Shown: positions 34,381 to 43,701, counted from the stretch's first letter. The stretch is DNA of 64,000 nucleotides from Rhodospirillaceae bacterium (GCA_009772935.1 WOUR01000003.1:62001-126000); one strand, 5' to 3'. Notes: generated by a model from the sequence alone, not told the origin. Made by a program: numbers and translations.

Positions 34381-35133
34381 ATGCTCGAGACCAAAGACCT
34401 CACCATCCGCTTTGGCGGACATGCGGCCGTCGACGGGGTGTCGTGCGCCTTCGGGAAGGGCACGCTCACCTCGATCGTCGGGCCCAATGGCGCGGGCAAG
34501 ACGACCTACTTCAACCTGATTTCCGGGCAGCTCCCGGCCACCTCCGGCCGCGTCACGCTGAACGGCGAGGACATCACGAACCTCGCGGCGCCGCGCCGGA
34601 CGCGGCTCGGTCTCGGCCGTGCCTTCCAGCTCACCAACCTCTTTCCCAACCTCAGCACGCTCGAGAACGTACGGCTCGCGGTGCAGGTGAAGAGCGGCAA
34701 GGGCTACGACCTGTTCAGCCGGACCCTGACGCATCGCGAGCTGATCGACCGGGCGATGGAGCATCTTTCGGCCGTGTCGCTGGCCGACCGCGCCCAGGCG
34801 ATCGCAGCGACCCTGCCGCACGGCGACCAGCGCAAGCTCGAGGTCGCGATCCTGCTGGCGCTCGAGCCGGACGTCTTCATGTTCGACGAACCGACGGCCG
34901 GCATGAGCATCGACGAGGTGCCGACGATCCTCGACATCATCGCCGCCATCAAGCAGCGTGGCGACAAGACGATCCTGCTGGTCGAGCACAAGATGGACGT
35001 GGTGCGCTCGCTCTCCGACCGCATCGTCGTGCTGCATCAGGGCAAGCTCGTGGCCGACGGCAAGCCCGCCGAGGTCATCAACTCGGACATCGTGCGCGAA
35101 GCATATCTGGGCTCGACGGCCGACCATGGCTGA
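34381..35133 (+). CDS. livG: HAAT ABC transporter ATP-binding protein LivG, second operon
   Basis: A 250-residue nucleotide-binding subunit. Walker A GPNGAGKT is at about residues 34-41, the LivG-type signature region is LPHGDQRKLEVAILLA, Walker B is VFMFDEPTAGMS and the H-loop is VEHKMDV. It overlaps the following livF by eight bases. The substitution LPHGDQRK for LSGGQ is typical of this subunit. Confidence 0.93.
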   Translation: MLETKDLTIRFGGHAAVDGVSCAFGKGTLTSIVGPNGAGKTTYFNLISGQLPATSGRVTLNGEDITNLAAPRRTRLGLGRAFQLTNLFPNLSTLENVRLAVQVKSGKGYDLFSRTLTHRELIDRAMEHLSAVSLADRAQAIAATLPHGDQRKLEVAILLALEPDVFMFDEPTAGMSIDEVPTILDIIAAIKQRGDKTILLVEHKMDVVRSLSDRIVVLHQGKLVADGKPAEVINSDIVREAYLGSTADHG

Positions 35134-35851
35134 ACCTCTCCTCTCCCTGCGCGGCGTGCAGACGAACATCGGCCGCTACCACATCCTGCACGGCGTCGAG
35201 TTCGACGTGGCCGAGGGCGGGCTCACGATGCTGCTCGGCCGCAACGGGGCCGGGAAGACCACGACATTGCGCACCATCATGGGCATGTGGCGCGCGGCGG
35301 CGGGAGAGATCCGCTTCGACGGGCGCGACATCACCCACATGGCGACGCCCGACATTGCGCGTCTCGGCATCGCCTACGTGCCCGAGAGCATGGCGATCTT
35401 CGCCGACCTCACGGTTCAGGAGAATCTCGTGCTGGCGGCGCGTTCGGGACCGCCGGACCAGAAGCGTCTCGACTGGATCTTCGCGCGCTTCGAGGCGCTG
35501 AAGCGGTTCTGGACCCTGCCGGCGGGCCTGTTGTCGGGCGGCCAGAAGCAGATGCTCGCCGTGGCGCGCGCCATCATCGAGCCACGCCGCCTGCTGCTGA
35601 TCGACGAGCCGACCAAGGGCCTGGCGCCCGCCATCATCGCCAACATGATCGACGCCTTCCGCGAGCTGAAGGACGGCGAGTCGACCCTGCTGGTGGTCGA
35701 ACAGAACTTCGTCTTCGCCCGCCAGCTCGGCGATGCCGTCGCGGTAATGGACGACGGCAGGGTGGCCCACCAGGGAAGCATGGCGGCCTTTGCCGCCGAC
35801 TCCGCCTTGCAGCAGCATCTGCTCGGGCTGGGGATGGATACGCACCAATGA
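35126..35851 (+). CDS. livF: HAAT ABC transporter ATP-binding protein LivF, second operon
   Basis: A 241-residue nucleotide-binding subunit. Walker A GRNGAGKT is at about residues 37-44, the signature is LSGGQKQML, Walker B is LLLIDEPTKGLAP and the H-loop region is VVEQNFVF (Gln at the usual His). The start at 35126 lies within livG; the stop overlaps the livH start (ATGA). The 8-base and 4-base overlaps show tight translational coupling. Confidence 0.93.
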   Translation: MAEPLLSLRGVQTNIGRYHILHGVEFDVAEGGLTMLLGRNGAGKTTTLRTIMGMWRAAAGEIRFDGRDITHMATPDIARLGIAYVPESMAIFADLTVQENLVLAARSGPPDQKRLDWIFARFEALKRFWTLPAGLLSGGQKQMLAVARAIIEPRRLLLIDEPTKGLAPAIIANMIDAFRELKDGESTLLVVEQNFVFARQLGDAVAVMDDGRVAHQGSMAAFAADSALQQHLLGLGMDTHQ

Positions 35852-36822
35852 AAAGAGACTGGCTTCCGCTGCTGCTCATCCCGGCCCTGATGATCGGCGC
35901 CCTGCCGCTGATCGGCTCGCCGGCGAGCTGGGTGACGCTGACCGTCGCCGGGCTGGCGATGGGGCTGATGATCTTCATCATGGCCTCGGGCCTGACGCTC
36001 ACCTTCGGCCTGATGGACGTGCTCAACTTCGGCCATGGCGCCTTCATCGCCGTGGGCGCCTTCGTGGCGGCGAGCGTCATGCTGGCATTGGCGCCGTGGA
36101 TGACGGCGGACTCGATCTGGCTGAACCTCGCGGCGATCGGCCCCGCCGTGCTGGCGGCCATGGTGGTGAGCGGCGTGCTGGGCCTGGGCTTCGAACGGAT
36201 CATCGTGCGGCCGGTCTATGGCCAGCACCTGAAGCAGATCCTGGTGACGACGGGCGGGCTGATCGTGGCCGAACAGCTCCTGAAGGTGATCTGGGGGCCG
36301 GACCAGATCACGCTCAGCCGCCCGACGGCGCTGCGCGGCGCCTTCCTGTTCGGCGACGTGGCGATCGAGAAGTATCGCGTGCTGGCCGTCGTGGTCGGGT
36401 TGGTCGTGTTCGCCGCCCTGGCGTTGACGCTGAACCGGACGCGGCTCGGCCTGCTGATCCGCGCCGGCGTCGAGAACGGCGAGATGGTCGAGGCGCTGGG
36501 CTATCGCATCCGTCGCCTGTTTGTCGGCGTCTTCGTCGTCGGCTCGGCGCTGGCAGGTCTCGGTGGCGCCATGTGGGGCCTCTACCAGGAGACGGTGACG
36601 GCGGCGATCGGCGCGCAAGTCGCGGTGCTGGTGTTCATCGTCATCATCATCGGCGGGCTGGGATCGGTGGGCGGCTGCTTCGTGGGCGCGCTGCTGGTCG
36701 GGCTGACGGCCAACTATATCGGCTTCCTCGCGCCCAAGGTGGCGCTGGGTTCCAACATCCTGCTGATGGCGCTGGTCCTGCTGTGGCGGCCGCAGGGCCT
36801 CTATCCCGTGGCGAAGAGGTAG
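35848..36822 (+). CDS. livH: HAAT ABC transporter permease LivH, second operon
   Basis: A 324-residue permease with about 8 spans; the motif GLMDVLNFGHGAFIAVGAF (about residues 53-71) and VFIVIIIGGLGSVGGCFVGA near the C terminus identify it. The ATG at 35848 is coupled to livF by ATGA. It forms the pore with LivM. Confidence 0.92.
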   Translation: MKRDWLPLLLIPALMIGALPLIGSPASWVTLTVAGLAMGLMIFIMASGLTLTFGLMDVLNFGHGAFIAVGAFVAASVMLALAPWMTADSIWLNLAAIGPAVLAAMVVSGVLGLGFERIIVRPVYGQHLKQILVTTGGLIVAEQLLKVIWGPDQITLSRPTALRGAFLFGDVAIEKYRVLAVVVGLVVFAALALTLNRTRLGLLIRAGVENGEMVEALGYRIRRLFVGVFVVGSALAGLGGAMWGLYQETVTAAIGAQVAVLVFIVIIIGGLGSVGGCFVGALLVGLTANYIGFLAPKVALGSNILLMALVLLWRPQGLYPVAKR

Positions 36823-36826
36823 GGCC

Positions 36827-37882
36827 ATGCTCCGCTCGATCCTGTCCGACGACCTGCCGCGCAGCCGCTGGCTGGCGCTCGCGCTGGTCGCCATCCTGGT
36901 CGGCCTCGCGGTGGCGCCGTTCCTGTTCCCGGGCGCGAAGTCGCTGAACGTCGCGGCCAAGATCTGCGTGTTCATCGTGCTGGCGGCCTCGTTCGACCTG
37001 CTGCTCGGCTATACCGGCATCGTCTCGTTCGCCCACACGATGTTCTTCGGCATCGGTGCCTATGGCGTCGCCATCTCGCTCACCCGCATGGGGGCAGGGT
37101 GGGATGCTGTCGCCGTCGGCACCGTGGCGGGGCTCGTGGTCGCCATCGTGCTGGCGACGGTGATCGGCCTGTTCAGCCTGCGGGTGCGAACGATCTTCTT
37201 CGCCATGATCACCCTGGCGGTCGCCAGCGCCTTCGCGATCCTGGCCTCACAGCTCTCGGACCTGACGGGCGGCGAGGACGGGCTGAACTACCGGCTGCCG
37301 GCGGTCCTGCGCGCCTCCTTCTCGTTCGGCGACACGCTGTTCGGCGTCCGCCTCAATGGACGACTGCTCGACTATTACCTCGTATATGTCGCGTCGTTGG
37401 TCCTGCTCCTGCTCCTGCTGCGCATCGTGAACTCGCCGTTCGGCAGCGTGCTGATGGCGATCCGCGAGAACCCGTTCCGGGCCGAGGCGATCGGCTACCG
37501 CACCGTGGTCTACCGCACCATGGCGAGCTGCATCGCCGCCGCCACGGCGGCGCTGGCGGGCGCGCTGCTGGCCCTGTGGTCCAGCCAGACCAATCCCGAC
37601 ACGACGCTCAGCTTCGACATCATGGTCGATATCCTGCTGATGGTGGTGATCGGCGGCATGGGCACGATGTACGGCGCCGTGATCGGCGCGGTCCTGCTGG
37701 TCTTCGCCCAGAACTACCTTCAGGACCTGCTGGCGATTGCCAACAAGGCGCTGGCCGGCGTGCCGCTGCTGGCCAACCTGTTCCACCCCGACCGCTGGCT
37801 GCTGTGGCTGGGCGTGGCCTTCATCCTCTGCGTCTATTTCTTCCCTGCAGGCATCGTCGGCCGGCTGCGCCAGAAGCGTTAG
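36827..37882 (+). CDS. livM: HAAT ABC transporter permease LivM, second operon
   Basis: A 351-residue permease with about 9-10 spans. Motifs are GYTGIVSFAHTMFFGIGAYGV (in three parts, about residues 65-85), LTGGEDGLNYRLP and VVIGGMGTMYGAVIGA. It follows livH after four bases. The GEDGL loop is shared with the first operon's LivM. The last gene of the plus-strand run, it is convergent with the dioxygenase gene. Confidence 0.92.
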   Translation: MLRSILSDDLPRSRWLALALVAILVGLAVAPFLFPGAKSLNVAAKICVFIVLAASFDLLLGYTGIVSFAHTMFFGIGAYGVAISLTRMGAGWDAVAVGTVAGLVVAIVLATVIGLFSLRVRTIFFAMITLAVASAFAILASQLSDLTGGEDGLNYRLPAVLRASFSFGDTLFGVRLNGRLLDYYLVYVASLVLLLLLLRIVNSPFGSVLMAIRENPFRAEAIGYRTVVYRTMASCIAAATAALAGALLALWSSQTNPDTTLSFDIMVDILLMVVIGGMGTMYGAVIGAVLLVFAQNYLQDLLAIANKALAGVPLLANLFHPDRWLLWLGVAFILCVYFFPAGIVGRLRQKR

Positions 37883-37924
37883 TCACTGCGGGAGCGCGCC
37901 GCCAAGCTGGGCTCCCGCCAAGGA

Positions 37925-38998
37925 TCAGAGTTCGATCTGGCGGATGCCGCCGCGGGGCCGGCCGGCCTCGATCTCCTGCCACAGGACCTCGTGGCCCTGG
38001 GGCAGGGGGCGATTGTTGCGCATGGTAAGCCAGAGGCGCAGCAGCAATCGATCGTGACCGCTGGCGGCATCGTCCTCGAACGGTGTGCGGCCGTGATAGG
38101 TGACGTGGCTGTTGATGAGCTGGAGGTCGCCTGGCTCGAGCGTCATCTCGAAGCAGAGTTCCTCGGCGGTCTGCATCAGCACGTCGATCGCCTCGCGCTG
38201 GGCCTCGGTGAGCTTCGGCACACCGGGCGCCATCTGCGCCGCCTCGATGAAGGTCAGGGAATAGTGCGAGGTGAACTTGCCGTCGCGCAGGCCGAAGATC
38301 GGCAGCGGGTAAGCGGTCTCGCGCGTCGTCGCCTCGCCATCCTTCCGGGTACCCTCCTCGCCGAAGCGGCTGCGCCAGTAATCCTGGAACAGAAGCTCCA
38401 GCAGGTCGGGCCGGCGCTCGAGCATCGCGTTGTGGATGGCAGGCGTCGAGGCAAGCTTGCTGACGCCGCCGGCGCGCGCCTGGCGTACGCATAGCAGGCT
38501 GACCACGTCGGTGCGGTCGGTGTGGAAGCGCAACGCACCGTTGGTCAGCGTGCGGGCGTAGGACGAGAGGAAGGTCGCCCCCTTCTCGTCCTTTGTCTCC
38601 CCGTAGGTGCGGCCGACATGGGCGCCTTCGTCGCGAATGGCGCGCATCAGCTCGCCGCTGCGGTTCTGGAATACCGGCGTGCCGATGTGCGTGCCGATCG
38701 CGAAGTAGAGGCGCCGCAGATCCTCCTCGTCGTAGCGATCGACCGGAATGCCACGCAGCTTCACGATGCCGCTGCCATTCTCGAGCTCGTCGGCGATGTC
38801 GTCGAACAGCTCGTCCAGCGAGGGCAGGTAGAAATCCTCGCGCACGATCTCCGACCATTTCATGCCGCGCAGGCCCTTCAGGGCGGCGTCGAGCTCATCG
38901 ACGCCATCGGGCGTCAGGTCGCGAATCCAGCGCGACGACTTCTTGATGTCCTGGCCATGCCAGACGGACGGTCCGGTGAGGGGTGTGCGACTGCTCAT
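37925..38998 (-). CDS. TauD/TfdA-family 2-oxoglutarate-dependent dioxygenase
   Basis: A 357-residue non-heme Fe(II) enzyme. The HxD pair is in FHTDRTD, the distal His is in INSHVTYHGRTPFED, and the Arg that anchors 2-oxoglutarate is in LLLRLWLTMRNN. These give the facial triad needed for hydroxylation or sulfonate/ether cleavage. The N-terminal part (IVREDFYLPSLDELFDDIADELENG) also fits this family. It is not linked to a taurine importer here; its place after the second HAAT operon could mean that the transported compound is its substrate (inference). Confidence 0.9.
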   Translation of the reverse strand: MSSRTPLTGPSVWHGQDIKKSSRWIRDLTPDGVDELDAALKGLRGMKWSEIVREDFYLPSLDELFDDIADELENGSGIVKLRGIPVDRYDEEDLRRLYFAIGTHIGTPVFQNRSGELMRAIRDEGAHVGRTYGETKDEKGATFLSSYARTLTNGALRFHTDRTDVVSLLCVRQARAGGVSKLASTPAIHNAMLERRPDLLELLFQDYWRSRFGEEGTRKDGEATTRETAYPLPIFGLRDGKFTSHYSLTFIEAAQMAPGVPKLTEAQREAIDVLMQTAEELCFEMTLEPGDLQLINSHVTYHGRTPFEDDAASGHDRLLLRLWLTMRNNRPLPQGHEVLWQEIEAGRPRGGIRQIEL

Positions 38999-39079
38999 GA
39001 ACAATATGATAGCAGACGGGGCCCCAGGTTGCTCAACGGCCAATCGGTCACGCATACTACAGGCAGGGGACAAACATTC

Positions 39080-40204
39080 ATGATGGCCGCGATTGCGGAA
39101 TGGAAGGGCTGGCGAGCCGTCTCCGGCAGCGTCGCCTTCCTCATCGCCTTTTATTTCGTCTATTTCGCGATCACGCGGCCGGCGCTCGACTGGGACGTCG
39201 TTCCCTACACGATGGCGATCCTCAAGGCCGGGGCGACCTCGCCCGACGGCACGATCGATGTCGCGGCCCTGCATGCGCGGACCTGGGCTGCCATCAAGCC
39301 GCATCTGTCGCCCAAAGACTTTGCCTACCTGACGACGTCTAACGACTACGTCGAGGCGCAGTTCTTCGACCCGGCCGCACTGGCCAGCCAGTTGCCGCTC
39401 TACGAGAGCAAGTACGGCTACATCGTGCTGCTGAGGGGCGTGGCGCTCGCGGTCGATCCGGTGCGCGCCATCGTCATGGTCAGCCTGGTGAGCGCGCTCG
39501 GCATTCTGGCGCTTCTGGTTCACGCCGCCTGGCGGCTGGAGGGAATCGCCTCTCTCGCGTGGCTGCCGATCGTGCTGCTGTTCCAATTGGGCAGCTTCGC
39601 CAGCATGGTTTCGCCAGACACGATTTTCGCCTTCGCCTACGTCGCGGGCATCGCGGCTCTTCTGTCGGAACGGCTGCGGCTGGCTGTCTTCTGTCTCCTG
39701 ATGGCGGCCCTCCTGCGTCCCGACGGCATCGTCCTGAACGTCTTTCTATGCTGTGTGATGGCGGTTCGCGGACAGTACCGCGAAACACTGGTGCTGCTCG
39801 CCGGGTCTCTCGCGGCCTATGTGATGAACATGCTGGCGAGCCAGCATGTCGGCTGGTGGCCCCAGTTCTATTTCAACTTCGTCGAACGTGGGAACGTATT
39901 GACGGACTTCCGACCGTCCTTCGACCTCGGTCTCTATTTGGAGGTCGTCACGGACCAGATCGACCGAGTATCTCATCTGGCGTGGCTGCATGCGGCCGTC
40001 GCGGCCGTTCTGATCGCAATCCTTCTGCTCGCGCGGCCCGTAGTCGGTCGCTGGCCGGGCTTGCTGCTCATGGCCCTCCTGGTCGGCGCGGCGGTCCGAT
40101 TCCTGCTCTACCCCTCTGCGGAGCTTCGGTTCTACACACCGCATCTCTTCGGGATCGGGCTGATCATCCTTCACGCTGCCCGGCCACGCCAAGGGGTGGC
40201 CTGA
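39080..40204 (+). CDS. Polytopic membrane protein of unknown function, possible GT-C-like
   Basis: A 374-residue protein with about 9-10 hydrophobic spans. The first loop after the initial span carries RPALDWDVVPYT, an acidic motif reminiscent of the DxD/DE pair in GT-C-fold glycosyltransferases, though the family itself was not recognised. It begins with ATG ATG at 39080/39083 after AGGGGA. It converges with GNAT downstream. A mannosyl- or other lipid-linked sugar transferase is one guess; the rest remains unknown. Confidence 0.6.
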   Translation: MMAAIAEWKGWRAVSGSVAFLIAFYFVYFAITRPALDWDVVPYTMAILKAGATSPDGTIDVAALHARTWAAIKPHLSPKDFAYLTTSNDYVEAQFFDPAALASQLPLYESKYGYIVLLRGVALAVDPVRAIVMVSLVSALGILALLVHAAWRLEGIASLAWLPIVLLFQLGSFASMVSPDTIFAFAYVAGIAALLSERLRLAVFCLLMAALLRPDGIVLNVFLCCVMAVRGQYRETLVLLAGSLAAYVMNMLASQHVGWWPQFYFNFVERGNVLTDFRPSFDLGLYLEVVTDQIDRVSHLAWLHAAVAAVLIAILLLARPVVGRWPGLLLMALLVGAAVRFLLYPSAELRFYTPHLFGIGLIILHAARPRQGVA

Positions 40205-40208
40205 TGGA

Positions 40209-40688
40209 TCAGCCGAGCGGCTTGCGCATGTTGATCGAGGTCGGATGCTCGAAACCCGGATGGGCCTCGCGCGAAGTCTCGCGGTAACCGAGCGCAAGGA
40301 ACAGGCGCTGGTTGTCGGTGAGGACGATGCGCACACCCAGACGGACGCCGGCGAGGCCGCGCCGGCGCGCTTCGGCCTCGACCGCGTCGATCAATCGCTT
40401 CGCCAGGCCCCGGCCGCGCGCTGTCGGCACGACCGAGAGGCGGCCGAAATAGAGATCGCCCTCCTTCTCCTCCACGAGGACGCAGCCCAGCAACTCGCCG
40501 TTCCGCTCCGCGACGAGCGCGCCGGCGCCGCGCTCCAGTTCGGCCGCTATGTTCTCCGCCGTTTCGCGGAAGGCGCCGGATTCCGGGACGAGCCTGCCGC
40601 GATACTGCTCGAACGAGGCCGCGATCACGCGGGCGATCGCGGCGGCATCGCCGGCAGTCCCGGCGCGCAGGACGAGGGTGTCGATCAT
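40209..40688 (-). CDS. GNAT family N-acetyltransferase
   Basis: A 159-residue acetyl-CoA-dependent transferase: motif A SVVPTARGRGLAKRLIDAVE (about residues 84-103) and the motif B region NQRLFLALGYRETSREAHPGFEH. Such single-domain enzymes acetylate amines, tRNA or proteins; this target is unknown. The ATG at 40688 is 48 bases from the divergent alcohol dehydrogenase start. Confidence 0.9.
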   Translation of the reverse strand: MIDTLVLRAGTAGDAAAIARVIAASFEQYRGRLVPESGAFRETAENIAAELERGAGALVAERNGELLGCVLVEEKEGDLYFGRLSVVPTARGRGLAKRLIDAVEAEARRRGLAGVRLGVRIVLTDNQRLFLALGYRETSREAHPGFEHPTSINMRKPLG

Positions 40689-40736
40689 GCGCACGTTCTC
40701 GCGTAGGCTGCGCGCAAAATCGAGAGGAAAGAGTAC

Positions 40737-41885
40737 ATGGCCCTGATCACCTATTTGACCCGCATCCAGTTCGACTTCGGCGCGCTGAAGCTGCTGGAAC
40801 AGGAACTGCAGCTCATGGGCATGCGCCGCCCGCTGATCGTCACCGACAAGGGCGTCATCGCGGCGGGCCTGTGGGCCAAGGTCAAGGAGCAGCTGCCCGG
40901 CAACATGCCGATCACGATCTACGACGAGACGCCGGAGAACCCGACCGAAGCGGCCATGCGTGATGCGCTCAAGATCTACAAGGAGGAGGGCTGCGACGGC
41001 ATCATCGCGATCGGCGGCGGCTCGCCCATGGATCTGGCCAAGGCGGTAGCGCTGATGGCGACGCATCCCGGCCCGTCGCTGCAGGCCTATTCGTTCGTCG
41101 AGGGCGGGGCGGGCAAGATCACGGCGGCGGTGGCGCCCATGGTCGCGATCCCGACCACCTCCGGCACCGGCAGCGAGGTGAGCCGCGGTGGTGTCATCAT
41201 CATGGATTCCGGCCGCAAGCTGGCGATCGGCAGTCCGTACCTCATTCCGCGCCTGGCGCTGATCGATCCCGAACTCACGATGAGCCTGCCGCCGCATCTC
41301 ACGGCCGGCACCGGGATGGATGCCTTCACCCACAATATCGAATGCTATCTTGCCAACGTCTTCAACCCGCCGGCCGATGCGATCGCGCTCGACGGGCTGG
41401 AGAAGGCCTGGAAGTACGTCGAACGCGCCACCAGGGACGGGCAGGACCGCGAGGCGCGCTACAATATGGCGGTGGCTGCCATGGAGGGCGCCATGGTGTT
41501 CCAGAAGGGGCTGGGCGCCGTGCATGCACTCTCGCACCCGACCGGCGGCCTCAAAGGCTATCGGCTGCATCACGGCACGCTGAACGCGATCTATCTGCCG
41601 GCGGTGCTGCGGTTCAACGAGCCGGCGGTGGGTGACAAGTTCAAGAAGGTTGCGCAGGTGATGGGTCTGCCCGAGAGCGAGACCAGCGCCGAGGGCGTGG
41701 CCAGCGCGGTCTCCGCGCTCAACGAACGGCTGGGCATCCCGAAAGGCCTCGGCGCGGCGGGCCTGGCGCAGGACACGATCGAGAAGATCGCCGAGGGCGC
41801 GATGGGCGACCATTGCCACCTCTCGACGCCGCGCCAGCCGACCAAGGCACAGTACATCGACCTGATCGAACAGAGTTGGGGTTAG
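40737..41885 (+). CDS. Iron-containing alcohol dehydrogenase
   Basis: A 382-residue group III dehydrogenase. The nucleotide motif GGGSPMDLAK (about residues 95-104), PTTSGTGSEVS, and metal ligands in GMDAFTHNIE, GAVHALSHPTGG and LHHGTLNA are all in place. It oxidises or reduces alcohols/aldehydes with NAD(P); the start at 40737 follows GAGAGGAAAGAG. Adjacent SDR suggests a linked oxidation pathway. Confidence 0.92.
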   Translation: MALITYLTRIQFDFGALKLLEQELQLMGMRRPLIVTDKGVIAAGLWAKVKEQLPGNMPITIYDETPENPTEAAMRDALKIYKEEGCDGIIAIGGGSPMDLAKAVALMATHPGPSLQAYSFVEGGAGKITAAVAPMVAIPTTSGTGSEVSRGGVIIMDSGRKLAIGSPYLIPRLALIDPELTMSLPPHLTAGTGMDAFTHNIECYLANVFNPPADAIALDGLEKAWKYVERATRDGQDREARYNMAVAAMEGAMVFQKGLGAVHALSHPTGGLKGYRLHHGTLNAIYLPAVLRFNEPAVGDKFKKVAQVMGLPESETSAEGVASAVSALNERLGIPKGLGAAGLAQDTIEKIAEGAMGDHCHLSTPRQPTKAQYIDLIEQSWG

Positions 41886-41900
41886 CAGGAACGACAACAT

Positions 41901-42003
41901 CCTCATCCTGAGGAGGCGCTGAGCGCCGTCCCGAAGGATGGGCAACAACGTGACTGGTCCGACCCTTCGAGACGGCCGCTGGCGCGGCCTCCTCAGGGTG
42001 AGG
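41901..42003. repeat. Paired palindromic intergenic repeat, family A (second copy)
   Basis: Same family as 17115-17226: left unit CCTCATCCTGAGGAGG, a self-complementary core GCGCTGAGCGC, then GTCCCGAAGGATGGG. The right unit is its inverse with CCTCACCCTGAGGAGG, core GCCGCGCCAGCGGC and GTCTCGAAGGG. It fills the gap between the alcohol dehydrogenase and SDR genes. Confidence 0.8.
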
Positions 42004-42020
42004 TCGATGGGAGAGAAGAC

Positions 42021-42797
42021 ATGAAGGTCAAGGGCAAGGCCTGCGTCGTCACCGGCGCGGCGGGCGGCATCGGCGAGGCGATCGCGCGGCGCTTTGCAAA
42101 AGAAGGCGCCAAGGGACTGGTCGTGGCCGACATGGATGCCGACCGGCTCGACAAGGTCGCGAAGGACATCGGCGCCCTCGCGGTGGCGGGCGACATCGGC
42201 CAGGAGTCCGAGGTGAAGCGGCTGATCGCCGAAGCGGAGAAGAAGTTCGGCGAGATCGACATCTTCTTCTCCAATGCCGGCATCGGCCGCGGCGGCCACG
42301 AGGATGCGACCGACAAGGACTGGGCCGATTCGTGGGCCATCCACGTCATGGCGCATGTCTATGCCGCGCGGGCGCTGGTGCCCCAGATGCTGAGGCGCGG
42401 TGAGGGCTACCTGCTCAACACCGCGAGCGCCGCCGGCCTGCTGGCGTCGATGGGCTCGGCGCCCTACGGCGTCACCAAGCACGCGGGCGTGGCGCTGGCC
42501 GAGCATCTGTCCATCCAGTACGGCGACCGCGGCATCCGCGTCTCGGTGCTCTGTCCGCAGGCCGTCGACACCAACATGCTGCGCATGGCCGGCGCGACCG
42601 CGGCCTCGGTCGACGGCGTGATCAACACCGACGCGGTGGCGCAGACGGTGATCGAGGCGATGGACGAGGAGCGCTTCCTGATCCTGCCGCATCCCGAAGT
42701 GAAGGAATACATGACCCGCAAGCTCGACCGCGACCGCTGGCTGCGCGGCATGCGCCGCCTGCGCGACAAGACGGGCGAGGGGCAGGCCAAGCGCTGA
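42021..42797 (+). CDS. Short-chain dehydrogenase/reductase
   Basis: A 258-residue Rossmann oxidoreductase. The cofactor motif is TGAAGGIGEAIA (about residues 11-22), followed by NAG (about 88) and the catalytic Ser-Tyr-Lys in NTASAAGLLASMGSAPYGVTKHAG. The C-terminal region is typical of classical SDRs. It follows the alcohol dehydrogenase after a repeat. Substrate unknown. Confidence 0.92.
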   Translation: MKVKGKACVVTGAAGGIGEAIARRFAKEGAKGLVVADMDADRLDKVAKDIGALAVAGDIGQESEVKRLIAEAEKKFGEIDIFFSNAGIGRGGHEDATDKDWADSWAIHVMAHVYAARALVPQMLRRGEGYLLNTASAAGLLASMGSAPYGVTKHAGVALAEHLSIQYGDRGIRVSVLCPQAVDTNMLRMAGATAASVDGVINTDAVAQTVIEAMDEERFLILPHPEVKEYMTRKLDRDRWLRGMRRLRDKTGEGQAKR

Positions 42798-42799
42798 TG

Positions 42800-42864
42800 A
42801 AGGATCCCTCACTTCGTTCGGGATGACACCGAGTGTGTCATCCTGAGCGCAGCGAAGGATCCTT
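42800..42864. repeat. Palindromic intergenic repeat, family B
   Basis: Imperfect inverted repeat, roughly 31-base arms: AAGGATCCCTCACTTCGTTC... and its inverse ...GAGCGCAGCGAAGGATCCTT with several mismatches, and a short loop of ACCGAG near the centre. It is unrelated to families A and C and sits between the SDR and TauE genes. It could form a strong stem in mRNA. Confidence 0.75.
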
Positions 42865-42900
42865 AACTCATTTCAATCATTTCGCGCTCCGCCGCCTCTC

Positions 42901-43665
42901 ATGCTCCCCTACGTCCAATCCCTGTTCGCCGAGACCGGCCTGTGGACCGCGCTCGGCGTCACGCTGGTCGCGGGTCTGATGCGCGGCTTCGCGGGCTTCG
43001 GCTCGGCGATGCTGATGGCGCCGATCTTCGCCATCCTGTTCGGCTCGGCCGAGATGGTGGTGACGGTGGTCGCCATCGAGCTGGTCGTGTCGCTGCAGCT
43101 CTTCCCGCAGGTGCGACGGCACGCCGACTGGAAGGTGCTGACGCCGATGAGCCTCGCGGCCTGCCTTGCCATGCCGGCGGGCGTCTGGCTGCTGGCCAGC
43201 GTCGACAAGAACACGATCGTGACGACGGTGTCGGCCGTGATCGTGGCCTTCGTCCTTTTGATGTGGACGGGCTGGAAATACACCGGTCGGCGCTCGACTA
43301 TCGCGACGGTGATCGTGGGCGGTGTCTCGGGGGCGATGATGGCCACGACCAGCGTCGGCGGGCCGCCGGTCCTGCTCTATCTCCTGTCGGGCAACGACCC
43401 GCCGCAGGTCAACCGCGCCAACATCGTCACCTATTATTTCCTGACGCAGTTCCTGCTGATCGTGATCGTGCTGGCCACCGGCGTCGCGGGTGCCGACGCG
43501 CTGGTTCGCGCGGTCGTGCTGTTCCCGGTCATGGTGCTGGGGGCCTGGGTCGGCGGGCGGCTGTTCCACGGCCTCGCCAGCGAGCGGCTCTACCGCAACG
43601 TCGCCCTCACGATCCTCTTCCTGACCGGCCTGTTCGGCCTGCTGAGGAACTGGCTGGTGAGCTGA
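42901..43665 (+). CDS. TauE/SafE-family sulfite/anion exporter
   Basis: A 254-residue protein with about 8 spans. GVTLVAGLMRGFAGFGSAMLMAPIF near the N terminus and VGGVSGAMMATTSVGGPPVLLYLL at mid-length are the two TSUP repeats. It probably exports sulfite, sulfoacetate or another C-S anion. There is no ribosome-binding site obvious before ATG 42901, which directly follows the palindromic repeat. It is not adjacent to TauD. Confidence 0.9.
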   Translation: MLPYVQSLFAETGLWTALGVTLVAGLMRGFAGFGSAMLMAPIFAILFGSAEMVVTVVAIELVVSLQLFPQVRRHADWKVLTPMSLAACLAMPAGVWLLASVDKNTIVTTVSAVIVAFVLLMWTGWKYTGRRSTIATVIVGGVSGAMMATTSVGGPPVLLYLLSGNDPPQVNRANIVTYYFLTQFLLIVIVLATGVAGADALVRAVVLFPVMVLGAWVGGRLFHGLASERLYRNVALTILFLTGLFGLLRNWLVS

Positions 43666-43701
43666 TAGACGGTGTAGAATGGGTTATTCATGGAGACTTT
43701 C

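Noticed and set aside
40209..42812. Minus-strand frame of 867 codons extending upstream of the GNAT gene
   Set aside because: Only the last 160 codons match GNAT; the rest is antisense to the alcohol dehydrogenase and SDR genes.
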